This document shows positions 1 to 7,276 of a stretch of 64,000 nucleotides of DNA, piece by piece. Numbering within the stretch: position 1 is the first letter of the stretch; the number at the start of each line of letters is the position of its first letter. The translations under genes were made by a program, and so were the position numbers. The stretch is from the NCBI RefSeq assembly GCF_004214895.1, contig NZ_CP035952.1:3916501-3980500 (forward strand), in the 5' to 3' direction. This DNA is from Pseudomonas tructae. GTDB taxonomy: Bacteria > Pseudomonadota > Gammaproteobacteria > Pseudomonadales > Pseudomonadaceae. The notes under the pieces were generated by a model. The model did no database searches. It had not been told where the DNA came from and saw nothing but the letters and a program-made list of their open reading frames with translations.

Positions 1-170
1 CGGGTTTTTTTGTGCCCTGAATTTGGGTAAACCCCATCATCCACGGAACAAAAAATATGCAACCCCCTCACCCGAGAGGGCCTTTGGCTTACCCTGGGCG
101 GGGATGCCGAATGAATGTTCGTGCGCGCATATCACAGCTCCAAAATTTGCAAGTCACACCCTATGAGTGG

Positions 171-482
171 TCAGGCAGTGCCCCTCATAAGGAAAGAAAT
201 TTCTCTGAAATCTCGAATTGTCATATAAGCCGTATCTTTCGGCAGGTATGCCGCACAAATTGTGGATTTTGGGTTACTGCGCATTGCGCGGGTATTCTCC
301 GTAAGCGCTCCCACCATACGATCTGGTCTGGCCGGATGGCTTTTAACCGCGATTAAAGATTGAGCATTGCCTTCAAAAAGATTACGCATGCGGAAACACC
401 CAGATGTGGAGGCAGGCGTACAGGACGATGGTCGGCGAGCCGTCCCTTTTTCGTAAGGTGGTAAACACACTTGGGAATTCAT
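171..482 (-). CDS. Possible small phage protein, unknown function
   Basis: This is a 103-codon frame starting with ATG and sharing an ATGA overlap with the stop codon of the YdaS/Cro-like gene just upstream. That arrangement is typical of translationally coupled phage genes and is the main reason for listing it. The product is basic and Ser/Arg-rich with no motif I recognise. The sequence between 1 and 170 shows nothing coding; the first bases (CGGG followed by T7) look like the tail of a terminator cut by the window edge. The other frames over 1-478 are equally anonymous, so this could be a chance frame. Confidence 0.35.
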   Translation of the reverse strand: MNSQVCLPPYEKGTARRPSSCTPASTSGCFRMRNLFEGNAQSLIAVKSHPARPDRMVGALTENTRAMRSNPKSTICAAYLPKDTAYMTIRDFREISFLMRGTA

Positions 483-772
483 ACAGCACCACTTGCTGTA
501 CTGGATGTACTAACAGCAGATTCGTTGGGCTGCGATTGATGGCTATCCGTCGGTACGCTATCAACCAACATGGGGCGATGCTCCGGGTACAAGTCAGGAC
601 GGAGAGCGTGTCTAGAAATTCCGGTCGCCGCCTCTATACTCAAGACGTGGTGAGCAGGGATGCCCCTTACCTTCCAATGCGAAATCGCCATCGGGGTGAT
701 CCCGACAATTTTTGCCAGCATGGCCCCTGAGCCTGCCTGGGCTATTGCTTGGTCTAGAGCGGTAGCAGACAT
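479..772 (-). CDS. YdaS/Cro-like DNA-binding protein of the prophage immunity region
   Basis: A 97-aa protein with an N-terminal helix-turn-helix of the YdaS/Cro type. It opens with MSATALDQAIAQAGS and then has GITPMAISHWKVRGIPAHHVLSI, where the second part is the recognition helix and the segment that follows it. The C-terminal 35 residues are Ser/Pro-rich and probably disordered. It is transcribed leftward, divergent from the repressor gene at 855, with operators in the space between, which is the classic lambda-like switch layout. By family analogy it would repress the repressor gene or start the lytic programme of genes left of the window. Toxin/antitoxin naming of YdaS relatives does not by itself imply a TA system here. 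Confidence 0.75.
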   Translation of the reverse strand: MSATALDQAIAQAGSGAMLAKIVGITPMAISHWKVRGIPAHHVLSIEAATGISRHALRPDLYPEHRPMLVDSVPTDSHQSQPNESAVSTSSTASGAV

Positions 773-802
773 AAACGTTCCGGGTAAATTTCGAGCAATG
801 AC

Positions 803-855
803 TAAACAATACGTTTATTCAATAAACAGCGCAAGCCCTGTAAACTCCGTGTTTA
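803..855. promoter_or_regulatory. Divergent immunity-region operators (TAAAC-N5-GTTTA)
   Basis: Two 15-bp sites with the same palindromic arms, TAAAC-N5-GTTTA, lie at 803-817 and 841-855. Between and overlapping them is a perfect palindrome GTTTATT-C-AATAAAC at 813-827. The second site overlaps the ATG of the repressor at 855. A third identical-arm site occurs at 1670-1684 in the promoter of the next rightward operon. Binding by the repressor and/or the Cro-like protein is inferred from position. Confidence 0.75.
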
Positions 856-1580
856 TGAGTAATGAACATTCAGGTCACAGACTCCGGCACGTGCTTCAGG
901 CAAGCGGTAAAGCGCCTGCTGATTTCGCGTTTCTGATGAAGATAAGCCCGCAGACGCTGAACAATTGGTTCGTGCGAGGCGTTCCCGGCCGCCAGGTACT
1001 TACGGTCTCGAAACTGCTGCGCGTTAAACCGGAATGGCTCGAGAGTGGGATAGGACTGCCACTGTCAGACGAGGAGGTCGAAGCCAATCGGAAAGTGACG
1101 GAAATGCCTCCCGAAGAGCTTGAGGAGTGGATTAGGCAGAAAAACATCGGCCGATCCAGGCGCCCCAGCAGAGTGTTTTCTTATCCAGAAATATCCTGGG
1201 AGCTGGCAGGAGGCCCAATCGAGGACAGAGACGCTGCTGACTACGAGGATCGCATCAGACACTCCTCAGATGCTGAAGCAGGCGAACATGCATTTTGGCT
1301 GAGCGTCAAAGACGATTCGATGACCAGTCCAGGGGGAATCACTTTTCCAGCACGCTACTTAATCTTGGTCTCGCCTGATGTTGAGCCCAGGGCTGGTCAG
1401 TATGTCTTGGTTCGCATTCCTGAGTTGAACGAAGCTACCTTCAAGCAGTTGGTGATCGACGCAGGGGATTGGTACCTGAAACCCCTCAACTCAGCGTTCC
1501 CCATGAAGGCGTACGATGACAGCTGGGAGATGGTAGGGACGATCGTGGACGCGAAAATCCCACCGTCTGCTCTGAAGTAA
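855..1580 (+). CDS. LexA/CI-type prophage repressor (HTH plus S24 peptidase)
   Basis: A 241-aa phage repressor. Residues about 8-60 form an HTH (SPQTLNNWFVRGVPGRQVLTV). The C-terminal half is a LexA-like S24 peptidase with Ser155 (in DDSMTS) and Lys197 (in ATFKQL) as the expected Ser-Lys dyad. A118-G119 in WELAGGP is the expected self-cleavage site, so SOS/RecA-stimulated induction is likely. The frame is open further upstream, but ATG 855 is chosen because the HTH begins immediately after it and upstream in-frame starts would run through the operators. No strong Shine-Dalgarno is visible, so translation may be weak or leaderless. It is divergent from the YdaS-like gene and is followed by a terminator. 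Confidence 0.88.
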   Translation: MSNEHSGHRLRHVLQASGKAPADFAFLMKISPQTLNNWFVRGVPGRQVLTVSKLLRVKPEWLESGIGLPLSDEEVEANRKVTEMPPEELEEWIRQKNIGRSRRPSRVFSYPEISWELAGGPIEDRDAADYEDRIRHSSDAEAGEHAFWLSVKDDSMTSPGGITFPARYLILVSPDVEPRAGQYVLVRIPELNEATFKQLVIDAGDWYLKPLNSAFPMKAYDDSWEMVGTIVDAKIPPSALK

Positions 1581-1604
1581 TCATCCCTAGCACCTCCAAG
1601 CCAA

Positions 1605-1626
1605 ACCGCCTCCGGGCGGTTTTTTT
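1605..1626 (+). terminator. Rho-independent terminator after the repressor gene
   Basis: Stem ACCGCC/GGCGGT with loop TCCG, followed by a run of T, 25 bp after the repressor stop codon. It separates repressor transcription from the next promoter. Confidence 0.85.
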
Positions 1627-1657
1627 GTGCTCATCAATCCTCAATAAACATTTTGTG

Positions 1658-1686
1658 TTGACTGCGATGTAAACATATTGTTTACT
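1658..1686 (+). promoter_or_regulatory. Sigma-70-like promoter overlapped by a repressor operator
   Basis: TTGACT (1658-1663), a 17-bp spacer, then TTTACT (1681-1686). The operator TAAAC-ATATT-GTTTA at 1670-1684 covers the spacer and most of the -10. A bound repressor would block the promoter, putting the HTH-csrA-xis-int operon under prophage immunity control. The layout is directly visible; repression is inferred. Confidence 0.7.
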
Positions 1687-1720
1687 AATGCTCATTCCCC
1701 ACATGGATGGAGCCATTTTC

Positions 1721-2101
1721 ATGAACGTACTGACCTTCGGTAACTGGACTGGCAATCTTGGAATGGGCCTGGCTGAGCGTGAGTTGCAGTGCGTCATGGC
1801 GGTTGCCTGCGGACTGACCAGCAAGGAAGCCGCCCGCGAGTTCGGCGTAGCCAAAGATACCGTCGATAAACGTCTTCTCTCCGCCAGCACAAAGCTTGGC
1901 GTTATCAAGCGTGCCCAGCTTGTGGCCGAAGCCATGCGCCGCGGCCTGATCTCCCCGATGATCCTCACTCTCTGCGCCATCTTGGTCGGACACTCCTTTG
2001 CCGGCACCGATGAATTCACCCGCGTCCGCCGCCCCGGTGAGCGCAAGCTTGTCGAGCTCCGTATTCACCGCCGCGCCGAGAGCACCTGGGCGGTGGCCTA
2101 A
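1721..2101 (+). CDS. Small LuxR/GerE-type helix-turn-helix protein
   Basis: A 126-aa protein consisting mainly of a LuxR-type (GerE) HTH at about residues 17-78: LAERELQCVMAVACGLTSKEAA, then a recognition helix VAKDTVDKRLLSASTKLG. There is no receiver or autoinducer domain. A hydrophobic stretch (PMILTLCAILVG) follows the HTH, then a basic tail. ATG 1721 is chosen over in-frame ATGs at 1688 and 1703 because GGATGGAG ends about 9 bp upstream. It is the first gene of the operator-controlled prophage operon. It is probably a DNA-binding regulator; targets are unknown. Confidence 0.75.
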   Translation: MNVLTFGNWTGNLGMGLAERELQCVMAVACGLTSKEAAREFGVAKDTVDKRLLSASTKLGVIKRAQLVAEAMRRGLISPMILTLCAILVGHSFAGTDEFTRVRRPGERKLVELRIHRRAESTWAVA

Positions 2102-2192
2102 CAGCGCCCTGCTGACTTAACCCAGTCCTGATTTCTGCGAAAACCAACAACCGCGGCAGGCCACCCGCTTGCCCTAAAAATGGAGTTTGACC

Positions 2193-2591
2193 ATGTTGAT
2201 CCTTACCCGTCGCGTAGGCGAAACCATCCGCATCAACAGCGATATCGCAGTCACCATCCTGGGCGTTAAGGGCATGCAAACGCGCCTTGGGGTAGAAGCT
2301 CCGGAAGGCGTGCACGTGCATCGCCAAGAGATCTTCGAGCGCATTCGCGCCCAAGGCGGCAACCTACCTTCTACCGCATCAGACGAAGCAAGTGCATCCG
2401 CTGAGGTCGACCTGCAGGCCAAGCTAGTCGAGCGTGAGGCCCAGCTGGTTGAGGCCGATGTGCTGCTGAGAGAGACAATCGCCTTCATCAGCGATTACCA
2501 GGGCAACGACGAGTTCCGCGACATGCTTGTGGCCCGAATCGACAAGCTCCTTGATCGTCACAAGGAACCAAAGCCAGAGGATCAGCCATGA
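2193..2591 (+). CDS. csrA: CsrA/RsmA-family RNA-binding regulator with C-terminal extension
   Basis: A 132-aa protein. Residues 1-52 are a complete CsrA domain ([30 protein letters not shown]), including the RNA-contacting Leu4/Arg6 strand and Arg44. CsrA proteins bind GGA motifs in mRNA leaders and repress translation. Chromosomal CsrA/RsmA is about 60-65 aa; this one carries about 75 extra residues, mainly charged helix (residues about 70-125) that could form a coiled coil. ATG 2193 has TGGAG 8 bp upstream; an in-frame TTG six bases earlier is less likely. The stop overlaps the next start as ATGA. Location in the prophage operon marks it as a phage-borne paralogue. Confidence 0.88.
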   Translation: MLILTRRVGETIRINSDIAVTILGVKGMQTRLGVEAPEGVHVHRQEIFERIRAQGGNLPSTASDEASASAEVDLQAKLVEREAQLVEADVLLRETIAFISDYQGNDEFRDMLVARIDKLLDRHKEPKPEDQP

Positions 2592-2731
2592 GCCAAGCCG
2601 GCCTGCTCCTGTTGCTGTGGGATGCCCTACAGCACCGCCAAACTACCTTTGGCCAGGTGCTCGACCTGCCTGCCGCTTGCGGTCTAGATGGTCGTTGCGT
2701 GCTGGCCGACCACTTTCGGGGACTGCCATGA
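2588..2731 (+). CDS. 47-aa protein, unknown function
   Basis: A 47-codon frame ([20 protein letters not shown]...) whose ATG overlaps the csrA stop and whose TGA overlaps the next start, each as ATGA. This double coupling makes translation likely although the product is too small to classify. The N-terminus is Leu-rich but too short and interrupted to be a confident membrane helix. I do not recognise the family. Confidence 0.55.
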   Translation: MSQAGLLLLLWDALQHRQTTFGQVLDLPAACGLDGRCVLADHFRGLP

Positions 2732-3519
2732 TCAAGCTCCGGGCAATCAACCCCGCCGCCCTCCCTGCCATCGGCCAGCCCCTTGGCGGCGGTTTCTATG
2801 GCGGTCGCCTGTTCTTCGATGGCGCCGAGCACGCGGTAATCGACTCCGGGCGTGAGTTTGAGGTGCTGGCACAGTGGCAGGACCAAACCGGCCCGCGGAT
2901 CACGGTGAGGGGCGCGCAGTCGCGCCTCGACGGCTACGCCAATACCGTGGCCATGGCCGAGGCCGGCAGCGCAGTAGCACGCAAGGTGCTGGCCATGACG
3001 ATTCGCGGCCAGCGAGGCTGGCACTTGCCAAGCATCGAGCAACTGCAAGTCATGCGCACCAACCTGCTGCAACTGCCTGGCTGGGACCGCTACTACAGCT
3101 CTCTCCGTGGCGGCGGACCTGTACAGGCCTTCACGCACATGGAGTACTGGTCCAGCACGCAAAACACTTCCGGCAGTTCCTGGTGCCTCCACATGCTGCC
3201 CTGGTGCGTGCCGACCACGAACTGGGCGACCAAGAGCAAGGGCATCAGGCCAGTGCGTACCCTGCTCATCAGCAAAGACGCCTATATGCACGCACCGTCA
3301 ACCGACGCGACCATGCCCGCCGCCGATTTGCGAGGCCTGACAAACCAGCATGCAGTGGCCACCGTGCTCGATCGGTTCGTGAACGAGGATTCTGGGAAGT
3401 TCTACGGGCGGGCCGAGGCGCTGGTGGCCGAACTGGCGGCGCTCGCAGCGACTGTCGTGACAGATCGGCGTGACAACCCGAACCTGACGCATCAGGCGTC
3501 GAATCACAGTGTCGACTGA
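2728..3519 (+). CDS. DUF1566/Lcl-type domain protein of the prophage
   Basis: A 263-aa protein. The central part carries the DUF1566 (Lcl C-terminal-like) pattern: GWHLPSIEQLQVMR, then a segment ending YWSSTQ, a W-rich strand, and K.IRPVRTLLI. The last 75 residues are an Ala/Leu-rich helical tail (RAEALVAELAALAATVV). The frame is open upstream, but ATG 2728 is chosen because it overlaps the preceding stop as ATGA and avoids overlapping csrA. No signal peptide is seen. Such domains occur in prophage and surface proteins; the molecular role is unknown. It lies between csrA and the excision/integration genes. Confidence 0.7.
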   Translation: MIKLRAINPAALPAIGQPLGGGFYGGRLFFDGAEHAVIDSGREFEVLAQWQDQTGPRITVRGAQSRLDGYANTVAMAEAGSAVARKVLAMTIRGQRGWHLPSIEQLQVMRTNLLQLPGWDRYYSSLRGGGPVQAFTHMEYWSSTQNTSGSSWCLHMLPWCVPTTNWATKSKGIRPVRTLLISKDAYMHAPSTDATMPAADLRGLTNQHAVATVLDRFVNEDSGKFYGRAEALVAELAALAATVVTDRRDNPNLTHQASNHSVD

Positions 3520-3528
3520 GGCTCAGCC

Positions 3529-3759
3529 ATGGCTAAAGTTATAGCTCAGATCACCGCCAGCCTACCCAGGCTCATGGAGGTGGGCGAGTATCGAAAACTG
3601 CGCTACGCCGGCGGAAAGCCGAGCTTGCAGCAGCTCAAGAAATGGATTGATGAGGGGGAGTTAGCGGGCGAAGTCCGCGGCGGCATGTACTTCGTCGACC
3701 TTCAGTCCGCCGTGATCGGCTCGAACGACCCGCTCTTGGCTCAAATGTTAGATATTTGA
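3529..3759 (+). CDS. Excisionase-like small DNA-binding protein
   Basis: A 76-aa protein immediately before the integrase gene, with only 1 bp between its stop and the integrase ATG. The sequence LRYAGGKPSLQQLKKWIDEGELAGEVRGGMYFVDL has the form of a winged-helix excisionase (helix, turn, recognition helix, then a GGxYFVD wing) as in AlpA/Xis-type proteins. Coupling to int supports a role in directing excision. The assignment rests on size, position and this pattern. Confidence 0.65.
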   Translation: MAKVIAQITASLPRLMEVGEYRKLRYAGGKPSLQQLKKWIDEGELAGEVRGGMYFVDLQSAVIGSNDPLLAQMLDI

Positions 3760-3760
3760 A

Positions 3761-4897
3761 ATGGCACCACGACCGCGCAGCCCGAAAAACAAGACGCTTC
3801 CGCCCAACCTGTACCCAAACGGGAAATACTGGCGGTACAAGAACCCGATCACCGGGAAGATTACGAGCATCAACAAGCCTTATGACGAGGCCGTGCGCCT
3901 GGCCAAGGCTGCGAACGCCAAGCTGGCGGTCTTGATGACCGACAACGGCGAGATGCTGGAGACGATCACCGGCGAGAAGCTGCCGACCCTGGGCGCCCTG
4001 ATCGATCGCTTCGAGGCGGAATGGCTTCCAGAGCGCGACTATGCGCGCTCGTCGCTGGAAGAAATCGGTTACAAGCTCAAGCGCTACCGTGCCGACATCG
4101 GGCACCTGCTGGTAGGGCAGTTCGATGTGCTGGCCGCGGCCGAGTACCTGGACCAGTTCAGCAACAACGCCTACACGAAGCATCGGAGCCTGCTGGTCAG
4201 CCTGCTGGCGTTCGCAGTAGCCAAGGGCATGGTGGAGCGAAACGCCGCAGACCTGACGCTGCTGAAGAAGGAGGCAAAGAAGAAGCGCCAGCGCCATACG
4301 CTGGAGGGTGTGCAGAAGATCCTTGATGCCGACACCACGCCGACCTGGCTGAAGCGCGCCATCAAGCTCGGCCTGACCAGCCTGCAGCGCCGAGAAGATA
4401 TCGTGACCTGGAAGAAGTCGGCAGTTGACTTAGTGAAGAACACCATCAAGGTGTCGCCAGGCAAGACCGATAATTACGACACGCCGATCCACCTGCAGAT
4501 TGTCATGGGCAAGGCGCTGCGCGAGGTGGTAAACGAGTGCTTCCGCTCTCCCGTCCTTTCGCCCTTCTTGATCCACTACAGCCCTAAGGCCCGCCGGAGG
4601 GAGCAGATCGAAGCGAAAGAACACTGGACGGCCGTTACCCCCGACTACTTGTCCAAGAGCTTCAGGAAGGCCCGGGATGCTGCACAGTCCTACGACCATC
4701 TAGAGCCAGACGAGCGGCCGACCTTCCACGAGATCCGGGCCCTGGGCGCATGGCTGTACGAACAGCAGAAGTTTTCCACCGAGTACGTGCAAGCATTGAT
4801 GGGGCACGCCACTGCCGAGATGACAGAGCGGTACCAAGACGGGCACGAACCGAAAGAAATTCGGTACGTCGAAGTGAAGGCGGACCTGGCTCTCTGA
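3761..4897 (+). CDS. int: Tyrosine-recombinase integrase, lambda-Int-like
   Basis: A 378-aa site-specific recombinase. The N-terminus (KNKTLPPNLYPNGKYWRYKNP) resembles the arm-binding domain of lambda Int, and a SAM-like core-binding domain spans about residues 75-165. The catalytic domain shows Arg210/211 (LQRREDI), a beta-hairpin Lys235, H323-x-x-R326 (FHEIRALG), His349 in LMGHA and nucleophile Tyr358 in ERYQDGHE, so it appears intact. It reads toward the tRNA-Val gene, the usual arrangement for an element integrated at a tRNA 3' end. A trio of 11-bp repeats lies just downstream. Confidence 0.93.
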   Translation: MAPRPRSPKNKTLPPNLYPNGKYWRYKNPITGKITSINKPYDEAVRLAKAANAKLAVLMTDNGEMLETITGEKLPTLGALIDRFEAEWLPERDYARSSLEEIGYKLKRYRADIGHLLVGQFDVLAAAEYLDQFSNNAYTKHRSLLVSLLAFAVAKGMVERNAADLTLLKKEAKKKRQRHTLEGVQKILDADTTPTWLKRAIKLGLTSLQRREDIVTWKKSAVDLVKNTIKVSPGKTDNYDTPIHLQIVMGKALREVVNECFRSPVLSPFLIHYSPKARRREQIEAKEHWTAVTPDYLSKSFRKARDAAQSYDHLEPDERPTFHEIRALGAWLYEQQKFSTEYVQALMGHATAEMTERYQDGHEPKEIRYVEVKADLAL

Positions 4898-4937
4898 CGA
4901 ATGGTAGAGGCTGGCTAGGACCAGATCGCGGTGGGTG

Positions 4938-4970
4938 GTTTTGCAAAAGTTTTGCAAAAGTTTTGCAAAA
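4938..4970. repeat. Three tandem 11-bp palindromic repeats next to int
   Basis: GTTTTGCAAAA occurs three times in perfect tandem. Each unit contains the palindrome TTTTGCAAAA, and the 11-bp period places them about one helical turn apart. They sit 40 bp after the integrase stop and 60 bp from the tRNA-Val 3' end. That is where Int/Xis accessory sites of an att region are expected. The function is inferred from position. Confidence 0.7.
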
Positions 4971-5001
4971 ACAAAAAGGGCGACCCTTTCGGATCGCCCT
5001 T
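4971..5001 (-). terminator. Terminator downstream of tRNA-Val
   Basis: Read on the minus strand: AAGGGCGA, loop, TCGCCCTT, then T5GT5. The stem is 8 bp with a U-tract. It starts 29 bp after the encoded CCA and ends tRNA transcription. Confidence 0.8.
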
Positions 5002-5029
5002 CAAGTGCCCGGAAACCGGGGCTTTCATT

Positions 5030-5106
5030 TGGTAGGCACAATTGGATTCGAACCAACGACCCCCACCATGTCAAGGTGGTGCTCTAACCAACTGAGCTAT
5101 GTGCCT
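5030..5106 (-). tRNA. tRNA-Val (anticodon GAC)
   Basis: A 77-nt gene including encoded CCA. The acceptor stem pairs AGGCACA with TGTGCCT; the anticodon stem-loop is CCACC-TTGACAT-GGTGG with anticodon GAC; the T-arm has GGTTCGAATCC. It reads GUC and GUU valine codons. The 3' end faces the integrase, making it the probable attachment site of the prophage to its left. The tRNA is intact, so the element must rebuild the 3' end. Confidence 0.96.
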
Positions 5107-5118
5107 GCTGTGGGGCGC

Positions 5119-5146
5119 ATTCTACGCAATCGCTGAACGGTGTCAA
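5119..5146 (-). promoter_or_regulatory. Sigma-70 promoter of tRNA-Val
   Basis: On the minus strand TTGACA (5146-5141), a 16-bp spacer and TAGAAT (5124-5119). A GC-rich discriminator (GCGCCCC) follows, typical of stringently controlled stable-RNA promoters. The -10 ends 12 bp before the mature tRNA 5' end. Confidence 0.85.
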
Positions 5147-5292
5147 CTCTTTTTTTAACGCTAAACCACTGAATAACAAAAGTATTTGTGAAAACCCGGG
5201 GTAAAGGATTTTCAACACACGACTAGCGGGTGTTTATTATTATTGATAGCATCGGTACAGTCGTAAAAAATATAAAACAGAGGTTTCGCAGC

Positions 5293-6576
5293 ATGGCCAA
5301 TACCCCCTACCCTCAGTCCTACTACGCCGCATCGGCCAATCCGGTTCCGCCGCGCCCGGCGCTGCAGGAAGAGGTACAGACCGATGTCTGCGTAATCGGC
5401 GCCGGCTACACCGGCTTGTCCAGCGCCCTGTTCCTGCTTGAAAGCGGCTTCAAGGTCACCGTGCTCGAAGCCGCCAAGGTCGGTTTCGGCGCGTCGGGCC
5501 GCAACGGCGGGCAGATCGTCAACAGCTATAGCCGCGACATCGACGTCATCGAACGCACCGTCGGCCCCAAGCAGGCGCAACTGCTGGGCCACATGGCCTT
5601 CGAGGGTGGGCGCATCATCCGTGAGCGCGTGGCCAAATACAACATTCAGTGCGACCTCAAGGACGGTGGCGTGTTCGCCGCCCTGACGCCCAAGCAGATG
5701 GGCCACCTGGAATCGCAAAAGCGCCTGTGGGAACGCTTCGGCCACACCCAGCTGGAGCTGATGGACCAGAAGCGCATCCGTGAAGTGGTCGACTGCGACC
5801 AGTACATCGGCGGCATGCTCGACATGAGCGGCGGCCATATCCACCCGCTGAACCTGGCCTTGGGCGAAGCCGCTGCGGTCGAGTCGCTGGGCGGCAAGAT
5901 CTACGAACAATCGCCGGCCATCCGCATCGAACGCGGCGCCAACCCGGTGGTGCACACCCCGCAAGGTAAAGTGCGCGCCAAATTCATCATCGTCGCCGGT
6001 AACGCCTACCTGGGCGGCCTGGTGCCGGAACTGGCGGCCAAGTCGATGCCGTGCGGCACCCAGGTGATCACCACCGAGCCGCTGAGCGACGACCTGGCGC
6101 GCAGCCTGCTGCCGCAAGACTACTGCGTCGAGGACTGCAACTACCTGCTCGACTACTATCGCCTGACCGGCGACAAGCGCCTGATCTTCGGCGGTGGCGT
6201 GGTTTACGGTGCCCGTGACCCGGCCAACATCGAAGCGATCATCCGCCCGAAAATGCTCAAGGCTTTCCCGCAGCTCAAGGACGTGAAGATCGACTACGCC
6301 TGGACCGGCAACTTCCTGCTGACCCTGTCGCGCCTACCGCAAGTGGGCCGTCTGGGCGACAACATCTATTACTCCCAGGGTTGCAGTGGCCACGGCGTCA
6401 CCTACACCCACCTGGCGGGCAAGGTGCTGGCCGAGGCCCTGCGTGGCCAGGCCGAGCGTTTCGATGCCTTCGCCGAGCTGCCGCACTACCCGTTCCCCGG
6501 TGGCCAGATGCTGCGTGTACCGTTCAGCGCCCTGGGCGCCTGGTACTACAGCCTGCGCGACCGTCTGGGCTTCTGA
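5293..6576 (+). CDS. puuB: FAD-dependent amine oxidoreductase, PuuB-like
   Basis: A 427-aa DAO-family flavoprotein. The N-terminal dinucleotide-binding motif is VIGAGYTGLSSALFLLESG, followed by GASGRNGGQ, typical of gamma-glutamylputrescine oxidase (PuuB) and related amine or amino-acid oxidases. A C-terminal QGCSGHGVTYTHLAGK segment completes the FAD site. PuuB oxidises gamma-glutamylputrescine to the aldehyde in putrescine catabolism. Pseudomonads have several paralogues, so the exact substrate is uncertain. ATG 5293 is chosen over an upstream in-frame start because AGAGG precedes it at good spacing. It stands alone; neighbours give no pathway context. The 146 bp upstream is AT-rich and probably holds its promoter. 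Confidence 0.82.
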   Translation: MANTPYPQSYYAASANPVPPRPALQEEVQTDVCVIGAGYTGLSSALFLLESGFKVTVLEAAKVGFGASGRNGGQIVNSYSRDIDVIERTVGPKQAQLLGHMAFEGGRIIRERVAKYNIQCDLKDGGVFAALTPKQMGHLESQKRLWERFGHTQLELMDQKRIREVVDCDQYIGGMLDMSGGHIHPLNLALGEAAAVESLGGKIYEQSPAIRIERGANPVVHTPQGKVRAKFIIVAGNAYLGGLVPELAAKSMPCGTQVITTEPLSDDLARSLLPQDYCVEDCNYLLDYYRLTGDKRLIFGGGVVYGARDPANIEAIIRPKMLKAFPQLKDVKIDYAWTGNFLLTLSRLPQVGRLGDNIYYSQGCSGHGVTYTHLAGKVLAEALRGQAERFDAFAELPHYPFPGGQMLRVPFSALGAWYYSLRDRLGF

Positions 6577-6598
6577 TCGCCCTGCCCGGCCTGCGCCG

Positions 6599-7276
6599 TC
6601 ACTGCCCCAGGGCGCTGACGGCTTGCCGGGCCGCTTGTTCCTGGCCCGCCTGGGCCAGGTCATTGGCCGCTTTGAGCCAGCGCTGGCGGTCAACCTGGGC
6701 CGGCAACTGGCCAGGCTGTTGTAGCAAAATCGCCCAACTCCCCTGCTTTTGCCAGGCCGACTCGAAGTCATCGAAGTCCATCGCCAGGCGCCGGTTCATC
6801 CCCGCCCGCAACAACACCCGCTGCTTGTAGCGGTCGTAACCGACCAGCAAGGCATAGCGCGGCTCGCCCCAGAACGCCGAACCCTGCTCAAAGCGCAGCA
6901 ACACCGGATTGCCCGCCGCAACCTGGGTCAGCAAGGCGTCCAGGCGCGGCTCGAGCGGATAGACCACCATGCCGTATTCACGGCCAACCCGCTGGATCGA
7001 GCCTTCAACCTTGACCAGGTTCGCCGGCAGGCCCAACGGCTTGTCGAGCAAACCCGGGGTGATGCGCACGCCCTGTTGCGAGAGCAAGGCCGCCAGGGCC
7101 ATCGACGCACTCTGGTTGGCTTCACCACGGTAGAAGGGTACCGAGCCGATCTCGACCCGTTGCGGCAGGTGCTTGAGCTGGGATGCTGGCGGGCTGGCGC
7201 AACCGGCCAAGGCCAGGCTCAGGGCACAGGCCAGCAGCAGGCGCCGGGGGGTGAAGCCGATGGGGGAAGTCCGCAT
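6599..7276 (-). CDS. Lipoprotein with degenerate C39-like peptidase fold
   Basis: A 225-aa lipoprotein with signal ACALSLALAGC, lipobox LAGC, then CASPP. The mature part resembles the C39-like papain-fold family seen in Gram-negative lipoproteins: QRVEIGSVPFYRG and an ANQSASMALAALL helix where C39 enzymes have Q-x-CGPAAL. The catalytic Cys is replaced here by Ser/Ala, so peptidase activity is doubtful. A GEPRYALLVGYDR strand sits where the His strand would be. The Ala/Gln-rich C-terminal helix may be a TPR-like half-repeat. ATG 7276 is chosen over the GTG two codons upstream. It is convergent with the PuuB-like gene, with a 22-bp gap. Confidence 0.7.
   Translation of the reverse strand: MRTSPIGFTPRRLLLACALSLALAGCASPPASQLKHLPQRVEIGSVPFYRGEANQSASMALAALLSQQGVRITPGLLDKPLGLPANLVKVEGSIQRVGREYGMVVYPLEPRLDALLTQVAAGNPVLLRFEQGSAFWGEPRYALLVGYDRYKQRVLLRAGMNRRLAMDFDDFESAWQKQGSWAILLQQPGQLPAQVDRQRWLKAANDLAQAGQEQAARQAVSALGQ

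Noticed and set aside
404..730. A 108-codon plus-strand frame opposite the YdaS/Cro-like gene
   Set aside because: The minus-strand gene has a recognisable HTH and a coupled overlap; this frame has neither.
479..772. YdaS-like gene as part of a toxin-antitoxin pair
   Set aside because: No YdaT-like partner is present. Its divergent position with operators next to a CI-type repressor fits Cro.
5147..5292. Candidate promoter TTGATA before the PuuB-like gene
   Set aside because: No -10 element at a normal spacing could be found, so no promoter is listed.
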